This document shows positions 22,897 to 34,718 of a stretch of DNA of 64,000 bases, one piece after another. This DNA is from Pontederia crassipes (taxonomy: Eukaryota > Streptophyta > Magnoliopsida > Commelinales > Pontederiaceae), in contig CM060188.1 of the NCBI GenBank assembly GCA_030549335.1, positions 15,069,501 through 15,133,500 on the forward strand, read 5' to 3'. The notes below the pieces were generated by a model. The model did no database searches and was not told the DNA's origin. It saw nothing but the letters and a program-made list of their open reading frames with translations. Every line of letters starts with the position of its first letter. The stretch's first letter is position 1. A program made the position numbers and the translations under genes.

Positions 22897-25800
22897 CTAA
22901 AGTTAAGACATTCTCATATCCTAATGTATGATGTCATGATCCATGTGCAAGTGCCACGAGCAGTCACTGCGCCACCTGATGTAAATCCAAGTTATGTCTT
23001 CCATTCAAAAGTTAAATGATTATGATGACGACCCTTAACTCATGATATTTGATTATGCTAATATAAGATCTTATTGATCCTTAGGATTCTTTCCTAGATT
23101 ATCTAAATTCATGATGATTAATAATGAAGTACTCTATGAATATCGAATGATCTTAGGATGTGACAATTAATATGCCTCCTAAGGCCTCTTCATATCCTTT
23201 CATATAATACTTACATTGTACATCCTGTAAGATGATGAAGTACTGATCAAATACCTATTATTGATCTCATATGTGATCTCCTTCTATATTATTGATCTAA
23301 TTAACAATTAAGAAAGTATTTTTTTATGATGATGTTTAGAGAATGATCACATCAAACATAGGTCATAGTAAAAGTTATTGATCTAAATTGATCTTATAAA
23401 GATGATTATTGATATGATTCTATTATCAATCTTACCAAATCATATGATGATATCACTATTCACAATAATGGACAATGCTCTTAGTGAGCTTATTGATCCT
23501 TGTATGACATAAGCTACATTTAAGGATGATGAACTTATGAAAATAATTTCATACCATAAAGTATATCCTAGTGGTACAAATGACGATAGAAGAAAAAGAT
23601 AGTTACTAATAGTACCCAAGTGAACTAAAAGCTATAGTTAGAGATTGAGTGTCATATTGACATTCTTTCAAGCATGACCTTGAATTAAAAAGTCACATAA
23701 CACATGAAGTGAAGAGGCAAATTTAGTAACTTTAAGACAAGGAATTTATGAGACCGAGTGTCTCATTTTTAGGTGTTCAACTTCTTTTGTAAAGAAGAAT
23801 GACCGACTCGATGAATTTAAAGATTGATTAATAAGTTGTTAAATAAAATAATCATCAAGACATAAGTGTCTATTTTCATGTATAGATGACCTATCTAAGG
23901 TTTGTATTTCTCAAGATCGACCTATGGAGTGAGTAACAACAGCTTCGGATTGCTGAAAAGGATGTAATGAAGATGATCTTTTTGTCAATGTGTGATCACT
24001 ATAAATTTTAGTGATGTCACTGAGCTAATGAACACCTCTCAAATTTATATAGCCCTCATAAACGTGGTGTTTGGACTATCCTGGAGCAATATAAGAAACA
24101 TATGTGAATTGGCACTGATGGTACTGAGATAGCATAAATTCACATGAAAAAAAAAGAAGAATGATTGAAGAAGTATAAGATGAAACAGCTAACTTAGGAA
24201 CTCAAATGAGTTGTGGTATTATCCTTAATTATTTAAGAAGGATTTTGAGGTTGTAGTATTATCCTGAAACACTACTTATATGAAGTTTCTAAAAGATTTT
24301 GAGTTCTTCATAAATTACCACCATGGTAACGAATTCTATTCCACATGCACTCAAACACAAGAAGGAAGGCTCATTAGACTTTAATGAGACTATGTGAATA
24401 TGAAGTGACGAAAGAATTAAGCATGTGAAACCCAAATGATGAAACCCTAAAAAGAGTAATTCTAGATGAATAACATAAGTTTGGGTTGTGGTCCATTTGG
24501 GAATAAGTCTTATAAGAAGAATTATTAGATGAATGTTATAAGTCTGGGTTGCGATCCATTTGATATTATTTCTTATAAGGAAAGGTATTAGATGAATATT
24601 ATAAGTCTGAGTTGCGATCCATTTGAAAAGTACAAGGAAGTATAAGGATGTAACCATAAGTCTGGATTGCGATCTATTTGGTGAGTACAAAAATATATAA
24701 TAATGAACAAATAACAATGACATAGAACATGAAGAAAGTATGTTCTATGTACCTAATAAGTCTATGTGAAAAAGGTCGAGTATCAGAAACCTTATGAAAA
24801 GATGACGATGACGTTAATGATTCTATAGAAAGATGGTCTTACCTAGGATCATAATTTTATCTAATGATGCCAATGCTAATCCTAATGATCTTTACGATCA
24901 TGTAAAATGATTATATGATTTATGTCCATAAAGATGATGATGGATTATGTTCAATGATACTATTGATTCTTGTACGATGATCATTGATTTTATCGATGTA
25001 TCTTATGACATTACGGATCTTAATGATCCTCATTATAAGTTTCTCCCACCATACTAGGCTATATCATTGTTGATCTTAATGATCTACATGATGATCACCC
25101 TATAATAAAGAATGATTCTAGGATGATGATAATCTATCTTAAGATGTCAAATAATCAATCTTCTTGATTTCATTATGATGTCCCATTGTTATATAATCAA
25201 TCATACTATGACCCACAATGTTAAGGATGATTATGTCATTTGCAAGATTTTCTTCGAAACCTTGCATTGAGTACCAATACCACTTACCTACATGTGGAAA
25301 TGAGGTAGATACATGTGGAAGGAGTTAAGTAAAAGACAATATCTAAATGCCAGAGTTGGAATAAACAAAATGAACATGCCAATCAAATTGACTGATATAA
25401 AGAGGATGAAGACAACTTAAGCATCATAGAAATTTTACGCTAGTGAAGGCGGATGTAGACAAATCTTTAACATGATGATAAAGTTGTATTAAAAGTTTCT
25501 CCTACCCAAGAAGGCGTTTGATCCAAATTACTGATTTGATCAAAAAAATCAAGATATGTCCAAATGATGTTATGACATCATGTGTTTTCTCATGTTGATT
25601 TGGAACTGATTTTGCTCTCGAATGTCTTAATTGATTCCTTGTAATCAAAAGTTAGGATGCTAAGTTAAGGAAGATACAAGATGAAAAGAAGATTGGAATA
25701 ACCTATTTAAATAGTAGTTTACAATCTCATATGAGGCAATCCTCTAATTGACATATGGATGATTTAAATGACAACACATTATTGTGTTGACTGAAGTATA

Positions 25801-26116
25801 TTTTATTTCCCAATTATAACAAAGCAAAATAAAAAGATGAACCATATGATGAAGGAAGAGATGAAAGAAAATGTTATATCATGAAAATACCTTCGCCCTA
25901 AGGTATATTATGATAAAAAGACCCATTGTCCCAATGCATATGATGACAAAAGAACTATGTCCTTAGGATGATGAAGATGGAACGATGATGAACAAATGTT
26001 TTTTTCTAAGTGTGAGATAGACCATCGCACGAATGACTAAGAAGTTTCCTTCTTGTTAGTAAGTTCCTATCCGATGACTAAATTCGAGGATGAATTTTAT
26101 TTTAAGGAGTTTATAA
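22897..26116 (+). mobile_element. Internal region of the LARD-like element, non-coding
   Basis: About 3.2 kb without any long frame on the sense strand. It is AT-rich and dense in GAT/ATG words. A four-unit imperfect tandem repeat lies at about 24440-24690. Confidence 0.75.
24440..24690. repeat. Four imperfect repeats of about 60 bp
   Basis: The phrase ATAAGTCTGGGTTGCGATCC (with variants) recurs near 24476, 24538, 24599 and 24656, each followed by ATTTG. The antisense open frame here (24289-24723) owes its length to this repetition. Confidence 0.8.
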
Positions 26117-28304
26117 TGTAACGCCCGGTTCGTTTGGAAAAAAGATAAAGTGAAAATTGAAATCGAATAGAAGAGAGAGACAAAAGAAGAAAAGGGAAGA
26201 AAAATAAAACCAAATCAAGGAAAATAAGTTGGAAATAAATCTGAAAGAAATTAATTCCAACAATAACTCTTATTCCTCCCCTATAAATATGAGATTAAAA
26301 CGAATCAAACAGCCCCTTTTCTCTTTACAAGCCGGCCCTAATTTTCTCCCCTCTCTCATGCCTCTCTCGCTCTCTTACACGCCGGATGGTTGTCACCCAA
26401 CAAGAGAGAAACCAGAGGATTTGGATATGAGCGACGCACATTTGGATTGAAAGGAATGGTTGGAGAAAGGAGAAGAAGAGGAAGAGGAAGAAAATAAGGA
26501 ACAAAAACTTCACAAGAAATGAAACTAGGGTAGAGTCTTCCTAGCATCATGATTTTAGACTTGAAGCATGCTCTACTTAATCCCTGGTTATAGCGCTATG
26601 AAATATGATAATTATTAATGCCGGTCATCGCCGAAAAGTTGATCGGAAAACGTATTGTGTGATGCAATCTTTCTCCGTAAGATGAACCCAGCCCGGGTTT
26701 CTCCGTACCTGGTCCGAATTATGATATGCTCGGACCGAGTTCGATAGAACTCGCCCCGAATCCGCATTTGTTGATGCTTCGGAGCTTTGCAACCAGCCAA
26801 ATTCGACTCGAGTTGAAGATGACCCGGCCCGGATTTCACCCACAATGAAGACAATCGGGCGCGACGGTCGCCCGGACTCGACAATGATCCGACCCTGCCC
26901 GGGGGTGATCTAAACCTGGCTCGGATTTACCTCAGATTTTCGAAAATAATGTCCGATGAACTCGGCCCAGGTTTCGATGCTGCGGAATCCTGATCTAAGT
27001 CGTGATATGATTATGCTATTTATGCTCTTAATAATGATGATGACTATTATAACTTTATGATGACTTAATTTAGATCTAATCATATCTATGACGACACTGA
27101 TCCATATTCATCGATCTTGATCTACCTTATGACGATGATGATGATTATGATGTTCATATATTTTTTATTTCTCTCCATGATCCTGTCTTGTAACTCTGAT
27201 TAAGTCATATTTATAATGATGGTGATGATTAGAACCCTTGATCAGTACGATTTGTTGATCTTTTTCTTATGATGATCAAATTTTAATCATGATTCTTATG
27301 TCCTAATGAAAAATGAATTAAAAGCTGCAAGATAAAAAATGAAAAATATTAAATAGAGAGCTCTTTTATGATTGACTGGTGACGACCAGGTATGGACTGA
27401 CTCCGGTCAGTTATGAGCTGACTACGGTCAGTTATGGGCGGGCTTTGCTAGTTATGATGATGATGATAGACGATTTGAGGCAGGCCTCCTCACGGGTTGA
27501 AATATATCCCACTATAAATCAAAGATGAATAATAAAATGATGAAGAATATGAAGCATATTAATAACGAAATCTCTTTATGATGATTGTTAGTTCTTGTCA
27601 CACTTACGATGCTTTTTATCATGATCTCTTGATCTATTATTAATATGACCTAAAGATGATGATACAATTCATGATTTTTTATCTTCATACAATTATCTCT
27701 CATGAATCTTTATATGATGATGACATCATAATCATGATGATCGACTTTTGTCATTCTATGATGATTTATTATGATCCATCCTAATCTTTTGATCTAATGA
27801 TCCTAAGAAGATAATATCTTGATCTATGGATTTCTTATTATCTTAGTGATCTCATATCCATATGACACGTTACAAGAATCCTTTCATTTTATATCATGAT
27901 GATGTCTATTTTGTTTATATATGATGATGATGTCCTTATGATTCTTATCTAGCATCATGATCTTATGATTATTTCTATCTTACTTCCATACTGAGTTGCA
28001 AAGCTCATAGAGAGGTTTCTCCCTTGTATGTTCTAAAATGTAGGACCAGATCTTAATGATGAAGATGATCAACGATGACATATCGACTCGTAGGTGGCTG
28101 CACATAGATATCTTGAGTCCTTTAATTTGATGTACTAGCTTTTCTTTGGACTCATGAAGTTCCTTTATCAGTCATACTAAGATGTCGTACTCTTTTATTA
28201 TTTAATGATGATTAAGCATTCCATTGTTATTGATGTTGAGTTGACCCGTAGCATCTTCGAAGCATATTCTATCATGTGGCGGAGTGCGATTTGGGGGTGT
28301 TACA
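26117..28304 (+). repeat. 3' LTR of the LARD-like element, 2188 bp
   Basis: Starts TGTAACGCCCGG and ends GGGTGTTACA, uninterrupted. The five bases before it (26112-26116) are TATAA, identical to the outer target duplication. Confidence 0.9.
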
Positions 28305-28309
28305 TATAA

Positions 28310-28843
28310 TATGACCAACTTTTTTAGCTGTTGTAGATATCTTTTTATATAACTGCTAGTGTAAACTACCATTGATTGAAGAACCTGGAGTTGTTTCACG
28401 TATTAATACCAAAGTATATACTAACACGTGGAAAGCAAGAGAAGTCAGATTAGATGAACCTGAGAGAAAGTCACGAGCAAAGTGATCAGATGAAGGATAA
28501 TGAAGTTGTAAGACTACTTAGTAATGTGCAGGCATAAAGGAATGTTGGGGCTTCCTGCAATCCAACTGTTTATTAGGATACAATTGCATGATCAGATTAG
28601 TGAGAAATCATCACTATGACATTGACTTTTGATTAAGCCTAATACATTTCCTTATTGTTGATTTATAAGACAAGTAATAGCATAATGGCGCAAGGATAGT
28701 TTGCATATCATCTTTTGCAATGATGTTAGGTTATTGATGTTACTGATGATGATAAAGAGAGAAAGCTCTTGGAGTTACTTGATGTCATTGTTGTATATCC
28801 TTGCTCAGTAAAGCTGTAAAAAATGTTCCAAAAACATCTTTAC
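28310..28843. other. Spacer between two LTR insertions
   Basis: About 530 bp of AT-rich DNA separating the LARD-like element from the solo LTR; no supported feature. Confidence 0.4.
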
Positions 28844-29495
28844 TGTAACGACCGGGCTTTTAAAAAAAAAGAGGATGAATTGAGAATCTGGGGAAGTAAC
28901 CACTTCCCCCAATTCTCTCCCCCACGACTCTCTCTTCCCTGCACCCCACGGCTTTCTCTTCCCATCTCCCAATTCACTCCCCCGCTTCCCCATTTTTCTC
29001 CCCACGACTTGTTCCCCAAGAGAGAGGGGCTGCAGAGATAAAAGGAGGGGAGGAAGTGGACTCTCACCCTTTTGGACTCTTTCAACTCAGCCCCCTCTCC
29101 GCTGCCTTTTCTTCTCCATCTTCGACGAATGACGAGCGACGAACAGCATCCAGGCACGTACCGAGTGGAACAAGGGCGAACGAGAACGCACCTCTCTCAC
29201 GAGCAGCAGTCCTTTCGACGCACCAGTGAGGTCGCCCGCACCACATCGTCGAACAAAGACGATCGGAGGTTGAGAAGAGGACGAACGCACCTCTGGCGAA
29301 CGAAATTCATTCGGAAAAGGTACCGTAGATGTACAATCCCCTAGATAAAGAAATGTAGATCAAAAGTCACGCTTTTTTATTCCATTATGACATATAGACC
29401 TATAGAAACATTTTTCATATTATGTGTAATGAGATCGGACGATCGGAAGTCGGCCTTAGTGATCTGACGGTGCCAAGTGGAAGGGTCGTCACTCA

Positions 29496-29597
29496 ACGAA
29501 TAAAAGTTACTCTAGGGATAACAGGTTGATCTTCCCCAAGAGTTCAGATCGACGAGAAGGTTTGGCACCTCGATGTCGGCTCTTCGCCACCTGGGGC
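29496..29597 (+). pseudogene. Plastid-type 23S rRNA fragment (domain V), about 100 bp
   Basis: The stretch includes CTCTAGGGATAACAGG, GATCTTCCCCAAGAGTTCA, GGTTTGGCACCTCGATGTCG and GCTCTTCGCCACCTGGGGC. These are the universal core of the large-subunit rRNA around the peptidyl-transferase loop and the strand after it. TCTTCGCCACCTGGGGC and TCTTCCCCAAGAG fit plastid 23S, not nuclear 25S. Three substitutions are apparent compared with the plastid sequence I remember (GGTTGAT for GGCTGAT, TTCAGATCG for TTCACATCG, GACGAGAAGG for GACGGGAAGG). It is a fossil fragment, not a working rRNA gene. Confidence 0.85.
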
Positions 29598-30094
29598 CGA
29601 CCCGGCGGAAGCCGCCGAGGCAATTCGCGTAAGACCGATTGACCGGTTCCCGAGAACGGTCGACCAATGACGCGACATGACACGCAATGACCGGTCGACC
29701 AATTCATAGAGAACGATCGACTGGCTCGGCATGGAGGTTAATCGGCCGAGTGCATAATCGGTCGATCGGTCCACATGGAGTGGTCGATCGGCCTGATGAT
29801 AACGATCGACCAATCCAGAGAAGAACAATCATGAATCTCAATGTGAAATGACTAAAATGTCCCTTGAGTGGTCATAACTCCCATAATCAGTTCTAAGCCT
29901 TCGACTGGCCCACCTGAGGTCATGTCTAGTACAGTAAAGCAAGCAACAGACATTTCGTGTACAGAAAGAGGATTAGACTTTATCCCTTCTCTAAATGTTG
30001 ATGCCAAACTCCATACATGTTAAAGAAGATAAGTAAAGTAAAGATAAAGTAACGGGATAGCTATGTGTCGTCCAGGGTACAGATCAAGGTATGG

Positions 30095-30410
30095 TATAGT
30101 GAAGGGTAGGTAGCTGCATTGATGAGACAGTGTACCTACTGGTATCAATTACCACTATTCCTGGACCACAAGTCATCTCCCACCTATGCTCCGAATAAGG
30201 GTGACGTATTGACGCACTTTTCTCCCACGGGGGCAACATATGGATTTTATTAAATTATGCCAAAGGGACAAGTAGCTCAGGTGAGAAGACAGTGTACCTA
30301 CATGTCCGCAACGACCACTGTTCCTGGGGTGCAGGTCATCTCCTACCTGCATTCCGAAAAGGGTATGCCTTAGCGTACACCTTTCCTTTCATGGGCATCC
30401 TGGCAACATA
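30095..30410. repeat. Two imperfect copies of a 150-165 bp unit in the solo LTR
   Basis: The order GACAGTGTACCTAC, CCACT-TTCCTGG, GTCATCTCC-ACCT and GGCAACATATGG occurs twice, in about 30140-30242 and 30290-30411. Confidence 0.75.
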
Positions 30411-31223
30411 TGGTATAGTGACATCTCTAGCTTCACACTTAATTAAAGTCGAACTCGCATAGGATAACGAGCATCAAAGACTTCATAGTAATGTAAAAGA
30501 TGTAGTACTACATAGAGTATAACAAAATATGATAATGTATAATAGAGTAAAGTATAGAACAGAGTATTGTATAGTAATGTATAATACAGTACAAAGTATG
30601 GTCAAGATAAAGAATAAAGTATAGATCTGTATGAATATGGTAAATAGCCTACAGAAATCAAAGTATTAGAACCAATGAATAAAGTAACCGATCATTGATT
30701 CTCTTTTATTAGTATTGACTTTATCAGATTATTATTTCATCATCTATGTATCTATATGTAATGTGCGTTAGCTCACGGGTATTTCATACTCCTATTTTTG
30801 GATTTTGCATGTGAGAATCATGCTTAGGGAGATAGTGGATGATGCAGAGCTCAAGGATAACAGCACATGACTTACAAGACACTACGACTTTTCGTTCTGT
30901 TATTTTTTTAATTTGCATCACTAAATATTGTATTCCAAAGACATTTGAATTTTTGCTTTTGCCCTTATTTATGTAAGTATTTGCTTGAACTATTTGAATT
31001 ACTTACATTTTCTTTTTCTTGAACTATTCTGGTAAAAGTGACATCATTTATTTTTCCAATGATATTTTTTCCGCAATCTTCTTTCATTCGTTGTTTTTTT
31101 ATTATTTCTACTGTCACGTGTGTCATGTGTTGACCGGTCAAAGTCAAAAAAATAATAGACAGTGTAACGATGAATCTGACTACCAGCATGACAAGAAGAC
31201 TGATTTTGGGACGTTACATTTGC

Positions 31224-32715
31224 TATTGTAATTGGGTAGCTTGTTCGACTTCTCAAAGGTAATTACTTTCAGGGAATATGTAAAGGAGAAACGTTACTCC
31301 AACAGATAAGTAACTTTTGCGTGCATTTTCTCGTATTATTCTTTGCCGTAGAGCTGGGCTGAGTGCACAACAGTTTCACATCACATGTTGCTGATCTAAA
31401 CGTTACGGCTTAAAACAAAACCATGAGTGCCACGAAGAGAGTCAACTGTATATGATTTTCAAGTTCCCTGTTTATTCATGCAATCATATATACGTGGAAC
31501 GTATGAAATAGGTAAAGAGTACCTCTCTATCATTTTCCTACGCCATTGGACTCGGCCTCTCCTTTGTCCTATTTCTTCCACTGTCAGGACCGGAGTTAGC
31601 AACAGCAACCTCTCTTCTTAATTTCTCCTTTGCTTTTGCTTGTTCACCGTCATTTCATGACAGGCATTAATTGTGGTAGGATGAGTTGCATGTTTCGACT
31701 TCTGGCCAATTTAAGAAGTCACATCAGTGCAGCTAGCCAGGAGAGTGCAAATGGCACAGAGGTCCACTTGGTAATTCTTGAATTTTATTCGAATTCTAAC
31801 CTCGATCCCATATAGGGATCTCATTACCAGAAGTATACAAGAACACATCCCGTTTACCCCTCTCCCGGTAATCAGAATCTAGCGCCTAAATCTGGATGAG
31901 GAGTTAGAAACAGTTGATAATGGTGCCGTAATTCTTGTATAAGCTGATGATGATGATGATGATGATGATGAGAACCCCACATTCTAGCCAACCAAGCAAA
32001 GGGAGTGGTCTGTGCTTGTGACATCAATATAGTTGGAACATCCGTGCTCTCCAATCAGATTCCTGCAAATCCTACTGCTCGTCAGCTCTAAAATGCAGGA
32101 TTTGTGGGTGAGAGGTCTGCTATACATTATTGACATCCTTTTTCTTTGTTTGCCATTTTATAATATGCATGAGAAGATTCCTTGAGCTGTATGAGATTAA
32201 CGTGGCTGGTAGGTGGGTAGCATGACAGCAACTACATCCCAAAATACGCATGCACTGCAAACTACTAAGCCATCGGCATGCAGGAAAGATCGAGTGGCGG
32301 CTTCGGCTTTCACAACACAACATGGACAAAACCTTGCAGCACAGTACAGATACAGATGCCCTTGAGCTGTAGTTTGTACACTGCGGTTTGCAACATATAA
32401 GAGTCCTGCTAAAATGATTAGAAAGCATACGTTTCAGTCTTTGTTTAATTTTAATTTGCTTGTATAATTCGTCGCTTTGCATTTTGATGATGTAAACATC
32501 TCTGGACCTTAGGAGGACTACAATAATTAAGAGATGATTGATCGGTAAGAGGTCACCAATTTTATTATATTTGGCCCCCACAACTCATTGCCAATTCGTC
32601 CCAAAGTTAAATTTGTGACAGTAGGACAAGGTTTAAATCTCTGCTTGAATTTCTAACAATTTTCACTCGGTTAATAATCCTCGACGCTGTTAGAAAAATG
32701 TTGCAAGTCTTGCCA
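31224..32715. other. Intergenic, with (GAT)n at 31944-31971
   Basis: Ordinary intergenic DNA. A GAT trinucleotide run produces a His-rich antisense frame with no other support. No gene recognised. Confidence 0.4.
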
Positions 32716-32724
32716 TTTTATAAT

Positions 32725-33239
32725 GGGTTATTTTCATAAACATGTCCTAAACTGTCGCGATTTTTCGCGTCTAACCATAAAATATGAACTTACTTTTTTT
32801 ATCCCTAAACTATCATGACTTTTTCATTTTAATCCTTCTGTTTACTTTTGTTATATTTTTCGTTATTTTTTTATTTTTTTTTCATTTATGAAAGACTAAA
32901 TTATCCCTCCTTTTAGAAAAATATAAAGTAACGAATATAAAATAAAAATCACTGGAAGGAGTAAAGTGGTAAACAAAAAATTTTGTCATTTATAAAAAGT
33001 CTAAATTATCCTCTGCTGTTTTTTTTTATATTTATTATTTGATGTATTATGGAGGGAGAGATAATTTAGTGTTTTCACAAATGAAAAAAATCAAAAGTAA
33101 GGAAAAATGTCACATAAATAGACATAATAACTAAAGTGAAAAAATCGTGATAGTTTAGAGATATAAAAAAATAAGTTTGAAGTTTATGATTAGATACGAA
33201 AAATCACAATAATTTAATGAAAGTTTATGGAAATAATCC
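32725..33239. mobile_element. Mutator-like element with long inverted repeats, 515 bp
   Basis: The two arms are inverted repeats of about 110 bp or more. Left: TTATTTTCATAAACATGTCC. Right, read on the other strand: TTATTTCCATAAACTTTC. Both continue with GATTTTTCG-like and CTAAACTATCA-like words. The flanks are TTTTATAAT (32716-32724) and TTTTGTAAT (33240-33248), a 9-bp duplication with one difference. Long arms plus a 9-bp duplication indicate a non-autonomous Mutator-like element. Confidence 0.8.
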
Positions 33240-33317
33240 TTTTGTAATACTCATACTCTAATCGATATTTAAACGATTTATTGTAATCATGAATATAATG
33301 ATAATTTTTAATTTAGA

Positions 33318-33874
33318 CTAATGTTGTAAGACTCGACCCGACCATCGACCCGAATTGATCAACGGGTCAGGTCGGACTGATTGGATCGAGTCGAACCGGA
33401 TGGTCGGATTAGATAATATAAATTAATAAAAGAATAAAATAAGTTAAAGAGATTGTTATAATCTTATTAATATATAATATTTTATTTAAAAAAATATAAA
33501 ATATAGTATAATAAAGTAAATTTTAATAATTCAGATTAAATAATATAATAAAGTAACATAAATTAAGTCATCAATATAAATAAAAGGTAGTTATAAATAA
33601 AAAATATGTGACAAGAGGACATTAACATATAAATTTCAAGAAAAATATATATATATGTAATATGTCTATATATTTTAATATTTTTTTATGTTTCAATTTT
33701 ATTTTTATTTCAACAATTGACCTGTCGCTTAAACTCGTCGGGTCGGCAGGTTGAACCTGAGTTTTGACCGGATCAAAGTGGGTCAAATCCTTCCCCGGAT
33801 TTCAACTGACCCGCAGGCCGTTTTAGGCCCCGGACACTGGTCTGACCGGCCGGGCCGGGTCGGATCTGACAAAG
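33318..33874. mobile_element. hAT-like element B
   Basis: The left end reads CTAATGTTGTAAGACTCGAC and the right end, on the other strand, CTTTGTCAGATCCGACCC; both continue into GACCCG-rich subterminal sequence. The flanks share ATTTAGA (33311-33317 and 33875-33881), with the eighth base differing. The interior is AT-rich, unlike that of the other family members. Confidence 0.6.
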
Positions 33875-34064
33875 ATTTAGATGTTATTCAATGTAGTTTT
33901 TTTTTTTTTCTGTCTGTCATTTTCATTTATATACTTTGAATTATGAATTAGGCAGACTATCAGAATTGAGTACGAGCAATTTATAAAAACACAACTATTT
34001 ATATTTTATATTAATTGTGAACTTATTATTTTCGAGTAGCTCTTAAAATTTTGTAGATATGATC

Positions 34065-34710
34065 CAATGTTATCAAAATCGCAGGTTCAATCAATTCAAT
34101 CGTAAATCAATGGTTGGTTCTATCCGTTTGCATATCAAAATCATTTTTATATTGAACCGGATAAAAATATGTTCAATAGAAAAATATGTCCAGCCGATTG
34201 AACTGATTCAATCCGATTCAACTAAAATTTTGAAAAAAAAAAGAAAATAAGAAAGGAAAAAAAGGAAAAAAAAGAATAAAAGGAAGGTTAAAGGGGGAAA
34301 ATGATACGTAAAAATTAAATAGAAATATAAATAAAAAAGGATAAGTACTTAAAATTGAATAACATTAAAAAGAAAATTATGGAAGGGCAAAAAAAAGGAA
34401 ATAGAAAGGAAAATGTTAAAAATAGAAATAAGAATAATTTAAGATAAAATTTATTAATATAGCATCTATAATCATTAACTAATAAATAATAAATTAATAG
34501 TAACCTATTTATATTTATAAGTTAACAATTATTACTATCACTATTAGAACTTTTAATGAATAAAAATTACATTATTATTTTATTATTAATAAGTTATTCT
34601 TATAATATTCATATATTATAATAATAATAATTTAATAAATTCGATTAAATTTGATTGGACCGATTCAATATCAATATCAAACTTGGTCAGATATGGTTAT
34701 GAAAACATTG
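34065..34710. mobile_element. hAT-like element C
   Basis: The left end reads CAATGTTATCAAAATCGCAG and the right end, on the other strand, CAATGTTTTCATAACCATAT. The interior matches the AT-rich core of element A (6755-7822) in the opposite orientation. No clear 8-bp duplication remains (ATATGATC versus CTCCCATC). Confidence 0.65.
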
Positions 34711-34718
34711 CTCCCATC

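Larger units (their letters stand above)
19566..28304 (+). mobile_element. Non-autonomous LTR retrotransposon (LARD-like, Ty3-type ends), 8.7 kb
   Basis: Two long LTRs (19566-22880 and 26117-28304) start TGTAACG and end TTACA. They bound an internal region with a tRNA-Met primer site at its left and the phrase TTCGAGGATGAATTTTATTT just before the right LTR, as in plant Ty3/gypsy elements of the Tekay/Del type. The 5-bp duplication TATAA flanks the whole unit (19561-19565 and 28305-28309). The LTRs differ by several substitutions and small gaps within their first 75 bases, so the insertion is old. The internal 3.2 kb shows no gag, protease, RT, RNase H or integrase frame on either strand, only AT-rich sequence full of GATGATGAT-like words. 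It must have been mobilised by a partner element. Confidence 0.88.
28844..31218 (+). mobile_element. Solo LTR, 2375 bp, Ty3-type
   Basis: It starts TGTAACGACCGGGC and ends GGGACGTTACA, with flanks TTTAC (28839-28843) and TTTGC (31219-31223), a 5-bp duplication with one difference. No internal region or partner LTR is present in the window, so this is a recombination product of a full element. It contains a plastid-type 23S rRNA fragment (29496-29597) and a duplicated segment (about 30095-30410). Orientation is assigned from the TGTAACG start and CGTTACA end. Confidence 0.8.

Noticed and set aside
24440..24690. CRISPR-like array
   Set aside because: Units are imperfect with no constant repeat/spacer structure, and this is a plant retroelement.
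24289..24723. A 144-codon antisense frame inside the LTR element
   Set aside because: It is the translation of a four-unit tandem repeat (TQTYNIHL repeated), with no start context or homology.
29496..29597. A functional 23S rRNA gene or plastid contig contamination
   Set aside because: Only about 100 bp match, with substitutions, and both sides continue as LTR sequence.
31872..32054. His-rich 60-codon antisense frame
   Set aside because: The His run is the translation of a (GAT)n microsatellite; nothing else supports a gene.
34057..34718. Target duplication for hAT-like element C
   Set aside because: ATATGATC and CTCCCATC agree at only four of eight positions.
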